Positions 1-5,257 are shown, counted from the first letter of the stretch. The stretch: 5,257 nt of DNA from Spirochaetota bacterium (GCA_029562045.1 JAKQWJ010000114.1:1-5257); one strand, 5' to 3'. A program made the numbers and translations. The notes: generated by a model from the letters alone, not told the origin.

Positions 1-451
1 CCACCAGGGCCAGCACCGTGACGATCATGTCGGTCTTGGTGTACTGGCGGGTGGCGGACACGATGCCGAAGGGGATGGAAATCAGGATGGCCATCAGCAG
101 GGCCACCGACGCCAGCAGCGCCGTGTTGGGAAAGCGTTCCAGGATCGTTCCGAAGACGGGGCGGTTGGAGACGTAGGACCTGCCCAGGTCCAGCCGGAAC
201 AGTCCCTTGTAGTCGAAGGAGTCCCCCGGCCCGTCGTAGCCGAACAGGAAATGAACGTACTGCACGACGAAGGGGCGGTCCAGCCCCATGGCGTTTTTCA
301 GCGCCGCCACATCCGCGTCCGACGCGTCCTGGGGCAGGAGGAGCCGGGCCGGGTCTCCGGGGGAGATGTATGTCAGGGTGAAGACGATGAAGGTCACCCC
401 CAGAATGACGGGAACGAGCTGGATGACCCGCCGGAAAATGTACCTCAGCAT
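1..451 (-). CDS. Peptide/nickel ABC transporter permease, DppB/OppB family (partial, N-terminal ~150 residues)
   Basis: This is an inner-membrane permease of a family-5 (dipeptide/oligopeptide/nickel) ABC importer. It would form half of the translocation channel together with a DppC-type partner outside the window. Reading leftward from the ATG at 451, the protein begins MLRYIFRRVIQLVPVILGVT. That is the canonical DppB start: a basic N-terminus, then a first transmembrane helix at about residues 9-29. A periplasmic loop with SPGDPARLLL (about 30-39) and GLDRPFVVQY (about 56-65) follows, then DLGRSY (88-93), and a second helix begins near residue 109. The typical length is 310-330 residues, so roughly half is missing past the left edge, before the EAA loop. 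An AAGGA Shine-Dalgarno (459-463) sits 7 nt before the start. It follows the binding-protein gene by 52 bp on the same strand and is surely co-transcribed. The loop near residues 71-83 (GYDGPGDSFDYKG) looks slightly longer than usual. The substrate cannot be deduced. Confidence 0.93.
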   Translation of the reverse strand, partial: MLRYIFRRVIQLVPVILGVTFIVFTLTYISPGDPARLLLPQDASDADVAALKNAMGLDRPFVVQYVHFLFGYDGPGDSFDYKGLFRLDLGRSYVSNRPVFGTILERFPNTALLASVALLMAILISIPFGIVSATRQYTKTDMIVTVLALV

Positions 452-458
452 GCTTGGG

Positions 459-463
459 TCCTT
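459..463 (-). promoter_or_regulatory. Ribosome binding site of the permease gene
   Basis: AAGGA on the minus strand lies 7 nt upstream of the permease ATG at 451. It supports that start, and it sits immediately downstream of the strong intercistronic hairpin. Confidence 0.7.
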
Positions 464-494
464 GAAAAGCGGCGGGGGGAGCGCCCCCCCGCCG
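464..494 (-). terminator. GC-rich intercistronic hairpin with a short T-run (leaky terminator or mRNA-stabilising stem)
   Basis: On the minus strand a perfect 10-bp stem (CGGCGGGGGG pairing with CCCCCCGCCG, 470-479 with 485-494) encloses a 5-nt loop and is followed by CTTTTC. It lies 9 nt past the stop codon of the binding-protein gene and just before the permease Shine-Dalgarno. The stem is very stable, but the T-run has only four residues, so full termination is unlikely. In binding-protein-dependent ABC operons such hairpins are known to leave more transcript for the binding protein than for the membrane components, by partial termination or by protecting the upstream 3' end. That role is inferred here. 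Confidence 0.6.
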
Positions 495-503
495 GAAAAG
501 TCG

Positions 504-2234
504 TTATTTGGAGATGACCTTGGAGGCGTTGGCCAGCCGGAAGGATCCGGAGGGGGCAATCTCCACCCCCTGGATGTCGGACTGGCTCGCCGAAATCCCC
601 ATGATGGCCACCAGCGGAACCCGGGGAAGGTCTTTCAGGATTTCCTTCTGGGCGTTCTGGTAGGCCTGGTGCCTTTCGGGGCCGTTGGGCAGGGAGTTGC
701 CCTTTTCGATCCAGACCTGGGCCGCCTGGGAGTAGTACTTGGTGTCGTGGAGCAGCGAGGTGTTGAAGCCGTCGAAGGCCACGAAGATGTAGTAGCTGTC
801 GTCGGTCTGCGTCCAGTTGACCAGGAGGTCCCATACCTTGGGATCGGCGTTCCGCCGCCGGGTGGCCAGTTCCGACAGGGCCACCTGTTCGATGGAGATG
901 AGGTCCACCCCCAGGGCTTTCTTCACCTGGTCCTTCACCACCAGGGCTTCCTTGACGTAGACGCTGCCGGACAGGGCGGTGCACTTCAGCGATTCCGGCT
1001 GCTTGAAGGAGGCGGGCAGCCCCGCGAAGAGTGCCCGGGCCTTTTCCGGATTGTAGTAACCCGTTTCCTTGTTGCCCTCCTCGATGCGGGTGCCCTTGGG
1101 GTCCTCGATCTTGCCGAAGGGCAGGGTCTCCACATACTGCAGCGGAACGATGCCCCGTTTATCCATGATGTCCGGGCTGTTGACGATGTCCGAGGGATTG
1201 ATGGAGTAGAGAATGGCCATCCGGAGCTTGGCGGAATTGGACGAAAGGTCGTAGACCCCGTCCAGGTCCGGGGACCCGTCCTTGTTCACCTGCCCCACCT
1301 TGGGGGACTTCATGTTGAAGCCCAGGTAGTGGTAGCCGAAGTAGCCCTTGGTGGTCAGGATCTTTCCTCCCTGTTTCTCGATCTCCCGGGCGTCCAGGGG
1401 CACCACGTTCATGATCAAGTCCACCTCCTTGTTCAGGAAGGCGGTTTTCAGGGCCGAGGGGTCCTTGATGGTCTTGAACACCATCCTGTCGGCGTTGCTC
1501 TTCAGGTTCGGGTCGAAGTACTCCTTGTTGCGCACCAGGGTCACGTTGTCCCCCTGGCTCCAGGAGCTGAACTTGAAGGGCCCCGTTCCCACCGCCCAGG
1601 TGACGCCGTAATCGTTGATGGTGCCGTCGGCGGCGGCCTTCTCCATGGTCTCCTTGTCCACGATGGAGGCCCCCAGCCACGAGAGCTGGTTGACCTGGGA
1701 TCCGAACGAGGAGGGAGTGTAGTGGGGAGTCCGGGCGTCGAAGCTTTTCAGGTCCGCGTCCTTCATTCCCGCCGGGGCCTTGGCGGGGTCGAACCGGCCG
1801 GTGCGGAACGAGATGGTGTAGTCGTCCACCTTCTTGACGTCGTACATCATGGCGTAGATGGATTTCATCTGGGACTTCTCGTGGAAGGCCCCCCGGTTGA
1901 AGGAGTAGAGCACGTCGTCGGCGTTCAGGGAAGCCCCGTTATGGAACTTCACCCCCTGCCGGATGGTGATGGTGTACTTGGTCCCGTTCTCCTCGATCTT
2001 CGGCAGATCCGTGGCCAGGTCGGTGATGATCTTGCCGTCGGCGGTGAGCTCGTAGAGCCGGTTGTAGATGATGAGGTTCAGGTTGTGGGTGGGGGTGTCG
2101 CTGTACATGGGCGGGTCCAGAATGACCGGGTCCGTCCCCTGTCCCACCACGATGACCACCTCCTGGGGTCCCTTGGGGCCGCCGCAGGAAACCAGGGCGG
2201 CCAGCACGATCAATACGACGAATATTTTCCGCAT
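504..2234 (-). CDS. ABC transporter substrate-binding lipoprotein, family 5 (SBP_bac_5; peptide/nickel type)
   Basis: This is the extracytoplasmic binding protein of a peptide-type ABC importer; it captures the substrate and delivers it to the permease encoded just downstream. The 576-residue protein starts MRKIFVVLIVLAALVSC, a type II signal peptide with lipobox LVSC. Cleavage before Cys17 would give a lipid-anchored protein. Family-5 signatures follow: GVKFHNG (94-100) and ADDVLYSFNR (105-114) match the family pattern GVKFHDG..AxDVxFS, and VGTGPFKF lies at 215-222. The length is normal for the family, slightly long compared with E. coli DppA. The start is set by AAAAGGAGG with a 6-nt spacer (2241-2249) behind a near-consensus promoter. 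The gene is first in a minus-strand operon with the permease and is divergent from the AbgB-like hydrolase. Family-5 proteins also bind nickel, heme, sugars or opines, so the ligand stays open. The neighbouring amidohydrolase favours a peptide or acyl-amino acid. Confidence 0.95.
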   Translation of the reverse strand: MRKIFVVLIVLAALVSCGGPKGPQEVVIVVGQGTDPVILDPPMYSDTPTHNLNLIIYNRLYELTADGKIITDLATDLPKIEENGTKYTITIRQGVKFHNGASLNADDVLYSFNRGAFHEKSQMKSIYAMMYDVKKVDDYTISFRTGRFDPAKAPAGMKDADLKSFDARTPHYTPSSFGSQVNQLSWLGASIVDKETMEKAAADGTINDYGVTWAVGTGPFKFSSWSQGDNVTLVRNKEYFDPNLKSNADRMVFKTIKDPSALKTAFLNKEVDLIMNVVPLDAREIEKQGGKILTTKGYFGYHYLGFNMKSPKVGQVNKDGSPDLDGVYDLSSNSAKLRMAILYSINPSDIVNSPDIMDKRGIVPLQYVETLPFGKIEDPKGTRIEEGNKETGYYNPEKARALFAGLPASFKQPESLKCTALSGSVYVKEALVVKDQVKKALGVDLISIEQVALSELATRRRNADPKVWDLLVNWTQTDDSYYIFVAFDGFNTSLLHDTKYYSQAAQVWIEKGNSLPNGPERHQAYQNAQKEILKDLPRVPLVAIMGISASQSDIQGVEIAPSGSFRLANASKVISK

Positions 2235-2240
2235 TGAATG

Positions 2241-2249
2241 CCTCCTTTT
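2241..2249 (-). promoter_or_regulatory. Strong ribosome binding site of the binding-protein gene
   Basis: AAAAGGAGG on the minus strand ends 6 nt before the ATG at 2234. It is close to perfectly complementary to the 16S anti-Shine-Dalgarno, which fixes the start and suggests high expression. Confidence 0.85.
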
Positions 2250-2264
2250 CGTATGCTACACTGG

Positions 2265-2293
2265 ATTATAGGATTTCGGAGCGGGTTCGTAAA
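2265..2293 (-). promoter_or_regulatory. Sigma70-type promoter for the transporter operon
   Basis: On the minus strand there is a perfect TATAAT -10 box (2265-2270), a 17-bp spacer (2271-2287) and TTTACG as the -35 box (2288-2293; 4 of 6 matches to TTGACA). Transcription would start near 2258, giving a leader of about 24 nt that contains the strong Shine-Dalgarno. The promoter faces away from the hydrolase gene. Confidence 0.75.
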
Positions 2294-2310
2294 GCGGGAA
2301 CCCTTGAACC
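2283..2310. promoter_or_regulatory. Candidate operator: GGGTTC-N9-GAACCC dyad with an extra half-site
   Basis: A perfect inverted repeat, GGGTTC (2283-2288) and GAACCC (2298-2303) with a 9-bp centre, covers the -35 element of the transporter promoter. A third half-site, GAACC, follows at 2306-2310, spaced 8 bp from the second copy. This geometry suits a dimeric repressor that blocks RNA polymerase, and its place in the divergent region could let one regulator govern both the transporter and the hydrolase. No regulator gene is present in the window. The repeat is short enough to occur by chance in GC-rich DNA. Confidence 0.4.
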
Positions 2311-2333
2311 ACCATCACGTCCTGCGGCCCGGC

Positions 2334-2338
2334 GGAGG
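2334..2338 (+). promoter_or_regulatory. Ribosome binding site that sets the hydrolase start
   Basis: GGAGG lies 6 nt before the ATG at 2345. The reading frame is open further upstream, to an ATG at 2234, but that start would lie on the transporter's own start codon and promoter and has no comparable Shine-Dalgarno. This site therefore decides for 2345. I see no convincing promoter for the hydrolase in 2235-2333. Confidence 0.8.
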
Positions 2339-2344
2339 TTTTCC

Positions 2345-3754
2345 ATGAGCAAGGATCTTGTCATTCGGACCATCGAAGAGAAAAAGGGGGATTTCATCCG
2401 CATCGCCGGAGAGATCTGGCGGAACCCGGAGCTTTCCTACCAGGAGAAGGAATCCTCGGCTTTGCAGAAAGAGTACCTCCGGAGCGCGGGTTTCCGGATC
2501 ACCGACCTGGACCATATCCAGCAGTACGCCTTCATCGCCGAATGCGGCCGGGGAAAGCCCGTTTTCGGTCTGGTGGGCGAGTACGACGCCCTCCCCGGCC
2601 TGTCCCAGAAGGTCCAGGCGACCCCGGAGCCGGTGGTCCCCGGAGGGCCCGGCCACGGCTGCGGCCACAACCTGCTGGGCACCGCCTGTCTGGCTGCGGC
2701 GGTGGGCCTGAAGGCGGCGGTGGATTCCGGCGCCCTGAAGGGCACGGTCCGCTATTTCGGAACCCCCGCGGAGGAGCAGCTGGGCAAGCCGGTCCTGGTC
2801 CGGGCGGGGGTTTTTTCCGGTCTGGACGCCGCCCTCTCGTGGCACCCCTCGGATCTGAACACCGTGGCGGCCTACTCCACCAATGCCAGCGTGGAGCTGT
2901 CCTTCCGTTTCCGGGGCACCCCCGCCCATGCCGCCCAGGTGCCTCACCTGGGGCGGTCCGCCCTGGACGCCCTGACCCTGATGCAGGTGGGAACGGAGTT
3001 CCTCCGGGAGCACATGCCCTCCGGGGCCCGGATCCATTACGTCGTGACCTCCGGCGGCGAACGGGCCAACATCGTGCCCAAGTTCGCCTCCGGCTCCTTC
3101 CAGGTCCGCTCCCCCCGGATGCGGGAGGTGATCCCCCTGATCCGGCGGGTCATCGACGTGGCCCGGGGGGCGGCCATGATGACCGGGACGGAGGTGGAGT
3201 ACGAGGTCCTGCACGGCTGCTACGACGTCATCCCCAACCGGGTCATGTCGGATGTGCTGTACGAAAACCTGGCGGGGCTCCCCCTTCCGGTCCATACCCC
3301 CGAGGAAATCAGGTTCGCCCGGGAACTGTCGGACACCCAGACGGAGGACCAGAAACGCAACACCCTGCTGATGCTGGGAGTGGACCCGGCCTCGGCGGAA
3401 CGGATCCTCCCCCGGGCCATCCACGACGAGGCGGCCTACTGGGGGGTGGGCTGGACCATCCCCGCCTCCACCGATGTGGGGGACGTGTCCCATGTGGTCC
3501 CCACAGCCCAGATCAACACCGCCACCTACCCCATGGGCATCGGCTCCCACACCTGGCAGGCCACCGCCGCCTCGGGGTCTTCCATCGGAATGAAGGGGAT
3601 GATCTTCGCCGCCCAGGTTCTGGGGGCCGCCGCCCACGACCTGATGACCCGCCCGGAGAGCCTGGCCGCCGCCCGGGAGGAGTTCGACAAGGCCGTGGCC
3701 GGGGAAGTTTACATCGCGGCGAAGGACCTGCTGTCCACGGAGGAGGCGCCCTGA
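2345..3754 (+). CDS. abgB: M20D-family metallo-amidohydrolase, AbgB-like (p-aminobenzoyl-glutamate hydrolase subunit B homologue)
   Basis: This is a cytoplasmic zinc/manganese-type amidohydrolase expected to cleave the amide bond of an N-acyl or aminobenzoyl amino acid or a dipeptide. The 469-residue protein has no signal peptide and compares with about 480 residues for E. coli AbgB. It carries hallmarks I recognise from that protein: GEYDALPGLSQ (78-88), GHGCGHNLLGTA (103-114), GTPAEE (139-144), SWHP (165-168), HLGRSALDA (201-209), ASTDVGDVS (374-382) and SHTWQ (401-405). By M20D precedent the metal ligands are Cys106, His108, Glu144, His167 and His402, with Glu143 as the catalytic base; all are present, so the enzyme should be active. 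Residues from about 180 to 295 form the dimerisation lid domain. E. coli AbgB works as a heterodimer with AbgA, but no AbgA gene is seen here, so it may be a homodimer with another substrate. The symbol is a family-level label. It is divergent from the peptide-type importer, its likely source of substrate. Confidence 0.92.
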   Translation: MSKDLVIRTIEEKKGDFIRIAGEIWRNPELSYQEKESSALQKEYLRSAGFRITDLDHIQQYAFIAECGRGKPVFGLVGEYDALPGLSQKVQATPEPVVPGGPGHGCGHNLLGTACLAAAVGLKAAVDSGALKGTVRYFGTPAEEQLGKPVLVRAGVFSGLDAALSWHPSDLNTVAAYSTNASVELSFRFRGTPAHAAQVPHLGRSALDALTLMQVGTEFLREHMPSGARIHYVVTSGGERANIVPKFASGSFQVRSPRMREVIPLIRRVIDVARGAAMMTGTEVEYEVLHGCYDVIPNRVMSDVLYENLAGLPLPVHTPEEIRFARELSDTQTEDQKRNTLLMLGVDPASAERILPRAIHDEAAYWGVGWTIPASTDVGDVSHVVPTAQINTATYPMGIGSHTWQATAASGSSIGMKGMIFAAQVLGAAAHDLMTRPESLAAAREEFDKAVAGEVYIAAKDLLSTEEAP

Positions 3755-3767
3755 GGGACCGCGGCCC

Positions 3768-4685
3768 CTAGGCCGGGCCGTCCCCGGCCTTTTCCCCGGG
3801 CCTTTCCCCGGACAGGCGCCCGGTCCTCCGGCCCCACCGCTCCTCCAGCGCCCCGCTCACCCCCACCAGGGAGATCATAATCAGTAGCCCCCCCGCCACG
3901 ATTTTCCCCGTCAGGGGGTCGCCGAAGAAGAGGGCGCCGAAGAGGCCGGAGAAGAGGATGCCCGAAGCCATCAGGATGGACCCGGTGGAGGCCTCGAAGT
4001 GCTTCGAGGGGGTGGTTATGGTGATCTGCCCCAGAAAGCCGCAGATCGCCGCGGCGATCATCAGGGCCTGGACGCGAAGCCCTCCGAAAATGAGAAACGG
4101 AAAGGCCACCACTCCATTGATGACCAGCCCGATGAGCATTAGATAGAAGAGGATGACATAGGAGTCGTCGTGTTTCCGGCACTCCCGGAGCACGCTCACC
4201 GCCGCCCCTCCCAGAACCCCCGACGCCAGCCCCGAGATGTCTCCCCAGTTGACGGTGGAGAAGTCCGGCGAAATCAGAAGGCCCATCCCCGCCATGCTCA
4301 GACCCAGGAAGAGATACTTCAGGGGACCCGGCTTTTCCCGGTTCACCCAGGGGCTGAAGAGAAACACGAAAACCGGGAATGTCCAGTTCAGCATGTTGGT
4401 CTTGGTGACGGTGGTGTGCTTCAGGGCCAGATAGAGGGTCAGCACCGCGCCGGTGTTCAGCAGGCCCCGCCACAGCACCAGGTCCGGCCGCCGGGGCCGC
4501 GGGGATTTCTTCCGGACGCCGATGAAAGCCGCCATGAAAACCGCCCCGAACAGGAACCGGTACAGGGATACCTGGAAGGGGGAGAGGATCTGCGATGCGT
4601 TGTGGGCGAATTTCGCGAAAACCGTGGACAGCGAAAAACAGAAGGAGGAAAAAATCAGGAGAAAGGCGGCCAGTCCTCGGGACAT
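3768..4685 (-). CDS. EamA/DMT-superfamily transporter (10 transmembrane helices)
   Basis: This is an inner-membrane protein of the drug/metabolite transporter superfamily. Members usually export amino acids, purines or other metabolites by proton antiport; the substrate here is unknown. The 305 residues contain ten hydrophobic segments (about 5-26, 37-57, 70-90, 97-114, 123-140, 148-166, 175-198, 203-221, 232-254, 261-279), the expected two repeats of five. Typical EamA features are the LYRFLFGAVFMA stretch after helix 1 (41-52), TKTNMLNWTFPVFV (94-107) closing the first repeat, and the conserved end of the second repeat, ASGILFSGLFGALFFGDP (240-257). A charged, Arg/Gly-rich tail (280-305) faces the cytoplasm. 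The ATG at 4685 is the only reasonable start, because an in-frame stop lies at 4773-4775 and the next Met is residue 51. It has no Shine-Dalgarno and seems leaderless. The gene is convergent with the hydrolase (13 bp apart) and divergent from the uracil-DNA glycosylase, so it is probably transcribed alone. Confidence 0.92.
   Translation of the reverse strand: MSRGLAAFLLIFSSFCFSLSTVFAKFAHNASQILSPFQVSLYRFLFGAVFMAAFIGVRKKSPRPRRPDLVLWRGLLNTGAVLTLYLALKHTTVTKTNMLNWTFPVFVFLFSPWVNREKPGPLKYLFLGLSMAGMGLLISPDFSTVNWGDISGLASGVLGGAAVSVLRECRKHDDSYVILFYLMLIGLVINGVVAFPFLIFGGLRVQALMIAAAICGFLGQITITTPSKHFEASTGSILMASGILFSGLFGALFFGDPLTGKIVAGGLLIMISLVGVSGALEERWGRRTGRLSGERPGEKAGDGPA
3771..3793 (+). terminator. Probable intrinsic terminator of the hydrolase gene, overlapping the end of the EamA gene
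   Basis: GGCCGGG (3771-3777) and CCCGGCC (3783-3789) form a 7-bp all-GC stem with a 5-nt loop, followed by TTTT (3790-3793). It begins 17 nt past the hydrolase stop codon. The T-run is short, so the termination strength is uncertain. The hairpin uses the last codons of the convergent EamA gene, which fits the 13-bp gap between the two stop codons. Confidence 0.5.
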
Positions 4686-4694
4686 GATGGGGCC

Positions 4695-4723
4695 AGCATA
4701 GGGCTTTACCCCTCTTTCGTCTA
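4695..4723 (-). promoter_or_regulatory. Candidate promoter giving a leaderless EamA mRNA
   Basis: On the minus strand TAGACG (4718-4723; 4 of 6 matches to TTGACA), a 17-bp spacer and TATGCT (4695-4700; 4 of 6 matches to TATAAT) lie directly upstream of the EamA ATG. A start site 7 nt past the -10 box falls at 4688, only 3 nt before the start codon. That would explain why no Shine-Dalgarno is found. The elements are individually weak. Confidence 0.4.
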
Positions 4724-4822
4724 CGCCGCGGCAGGGGACGCCGAGGGTTTCTCCGGCGATGAAAAAAGGGTATCATGTCTCCGGCCCCGGCGGACGCGGA
4801 AGACGCCGGGCATCCGCGAGAC

Positions 4823-4827
4823 GGAGG
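4823..4827 (+). promoter_or_regulatory. Ribosome binding site of the uracil-DNA glycosylase gene
   Basis: GGAGG lies 9 nt before the ATG at 4837. The frame stays open back to another ATG at 4759, but the extra 26 residues would be a low-complexity Arg-rich stretch unlike the family, and that start has no well-placed Shine-Dalgarno. I therefore prefer 4837. Confidence 0.65.
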
Positions 4828-4836
4828 CGTTCCCCG

Positions 4837-5257
4837 ATGATAGCCCCCCCCAAAGACTCCCTGGAAGAGATCTCCTCCCGGCTGGCCGCCGAAATCCGGC
4901 CCCTGCAATTCGGCCCCCCGGTGGCCCTGGTGTACAACCCCCTGAGCTACGCCTTCACCCCCCACCGACAGTACCTGCGCCGATGGGGAGCCTCCCCGAA
5001 GCGGGTGCTCTTCGTGGGGATGAATCCCGGTCCCTGGGGCATGGCCCAGACCGGGGTCCCCTTCGGGGAGGTGGAGATGGTGAGGGACTGGCTGGGCATC
5101 CAGGGCCCGGTGGGGCGGCCCGAGCCGGACCGCCCCACCACCGTTCTTCCCGAGCATCATGCGTGGCTTGGGGACGGCGGCCTTCTCGACCTTGCCCGCC
5201 TCTGGATCAGGCTGGAGATAGGTCCGGTGGACGGCGATGATTTCGCCATCGCGGTCG
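4837..5257 (+). CDS. SMUG1: SMUG1-type uracil-DNA glycosylase, truncated or chimeric after about residue 100
   Basis: This is a DNA-repair enzyme of uracil-DNA glycosylase family 3, which removes uracil and oxidised pyrimidines from DNA in base-excision repair. It is recognised by VYNPLSYAFTPH (32-43) and the active-site motif GMNPGPWGMAQTGVPFGE (61-78), nearly identical to human SMUG1. Asn63 corresponds to the catalytic Asn85 and Phe76 to the uracil-stacking Phe98. VRDWLGIQGPVGRPEPDRP (82-100) still aligns with the human VRDWLGIVGPVLTPPQEHP. After residue 100 (base 5136) the expected KRP..GLxCxxSEVSGxRxW segment is absent from all three forward frames, although this frame stays open to the window end. 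The usual length is about 230-270 residues, so the second half, with the DNA-wedge loop and the catalytic His239 equivalent, is missing. Bases beyond about 5139 instead code on the other strand. As it stands the product would be inactive; only 4837 to about 5136 is genuine SMUG1. Confidence 0.8.
   Translation, partial: MIAPPKDSLEEISSRLAAEIRPLQFGPPVALVYNPLSYAFTPHRQYLRRWGASPKRVLFVGMNPGPWGMAQTGVPFGEVEMVRDWLGIQGPVGRPEPDRPTTVLPEHHAWLGDGGLLDLARLWIRLEIGPVDGDDFAIAV
5109..5139. repeat. 10-bp perfect inverted repeat at the homology breakpoint
   Basis: GGTGGGGCGG (5109-5118) and CCGCCCCACC (5130-5139) are perfect inverted copies around an 11-bp centre. The point where SMUG1 similarity stops (about 5136) and opposite-strand primase-like similarity begins (about 5119-5142) falls inside this structure. 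That makes it a candidate site for template switching, misassembly or recombination. Confidence 0.75.
5119..5257 (-). CDS. Fragment of a Toprim/DUF7146 primase-like protein of phage or plasmid type (partial)
   Basis: Read leftward from the right edge, this frame gives DRDGEIIAVHRTYLQ, then a Lys/Glu-containing linker, then AVPKPRMMLGKNGGGAVRLG (the last residues end at 5119). The pattern (R)D..G.I.AVHRTYL..D, then ..KPR.MLG...GGAVRL, is what I recall from the region just before the Toprim domain of DUF7146 primase/helicase-like proteins, which are common in alphaproteobacterial prophages and plasmids. The expected next segment, an (A)EGIE-type Toprim motif, does not follow: the frame passes into the antisense of the glycosylase gene. 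Only about 46 residues are visible; the gene's beginning lies beyond the right edge and its end has been lost at the join. The assignment rests on remembered family patterns, and the extent is approximate. Confidence 0.6.

Noticed and set aside
288..2237. A 649-codon open frame on the plus strand opposite the permease start and the whole binding-protein gene
   Set aside because: It is exactly antisense to two well-recognised genes. Its translation is low-complexity, rich in Val, Gly and His and without known motifs, as expected from GC-rich third positions.
2234..2344. An N-terminal extension of the hydrolase to the ATG at 2234
   Set aside because: It would add 37 residues unlike the family, overlap the transporter promoter and start codon, and lacks a Shine-Dalgarno. 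The GGAGG before 2345 is well placed.
2542..3771. A 409-codon plus-strand frame and a 440-codon minus-strand frame (2315-3637) over the hydrolase
   Set aside because: Both are shadows of the AbgB-like gene, whose own frame carries all the M20D motifs.
4748..4776. A possible plus-strand promoter (TTTCTC, 17 bp, TATCAT) for the glycosylase gene
   Set aside because: The -10 box is fair but the -35 box is poor, and nothing else supports it. It is too weak to annotate.
3709..5160. A 483-codon open frame on the minus strand running from the primase-like fragment across the glycosylase and EamA regions
   Set aside because: Only its first residues match the primase-like family. The rest is antisense to SMUG1 and out of frame with EamA, so it is not one gene.
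4170..5240. A 356-codon open frame on the plus strand
   Set aside because: It is antisense to EamA and then out of frame with SMUG1, with an Arg/Pro/Gly-rich composition and no domain.

Overview
This window holds five convincing genes and a short foreign-looking tail, in high-GC DNA whose genes start behind good Shine-Dalgarno sequences. The host looks like a diderm bacterium that lives on peptides or amino-acid derivatives. The transporter lipoprotein has a lipobox signal, and the pairing of a peptide-type ABC importer with an M20 amidohydrolase is common in fermentative anaerobes. Synergistota or Spirochaetota would fit, but the window has no phylogenetic marker gene, so this is a guess.

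Layout, left to right. (1) Positions 1-451, minus strand: the first ~150 residues of a DppB/OppB-type permease; the gene runs off the left edge. (2) Positions 504-2234, minus strand: a complete family-5 substrate-binding lipoprotein. It lies upstream of the permease in the same operon, separated by 52 bp that contain a very strong hairpin. (3) Positions 2235-2344: a 110-bp divergent control region with a near-consensus promoter for the transporter operon and a dyad over its -35 box. (4) Positions 2345-3754, plus strand: an AbgB-like M20D metallo-amidohydrolase. (5) Positions 3768-4685, minus strand: a ten-helix EamA/DMT exporter, convergent with the hydrolase and probably leaderless. (6) From 4837, plus strand: a SMUG1-type uracil-DNA glycosylase that is intact for about 100 residues and then abruptly loses similarity. 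(7) About 5119-5257: on the minus strand this reads as a piece of a phage/plasmid Toprim primase-like protein (DUF7146 type).

How the parts fit. The divergent importer and hydrolase suggest one nutrient-scavenging unit: a lipoprotein captures an N-acyl or aminobenzoyl amino acid or short peptide, the permease complex imports it, and the cytoplasmic hydrolase cleaves the amide bond. The EamA protein may export a metabolite, but nothing ties it to this pathway. The uracil-DNA glycosylase is an unrelated repair gene.

The most notable point is the right end. Homology to SMUG1 stops and homology to a primase-like protein begins on the opposite strand, at a 10-bp inverted repeat. That is either a chimeric assembly or amplification join, or a real insertion that truncated the repair gene. 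I saw no RNA genes, CRISPR arrays or insertion sequences.
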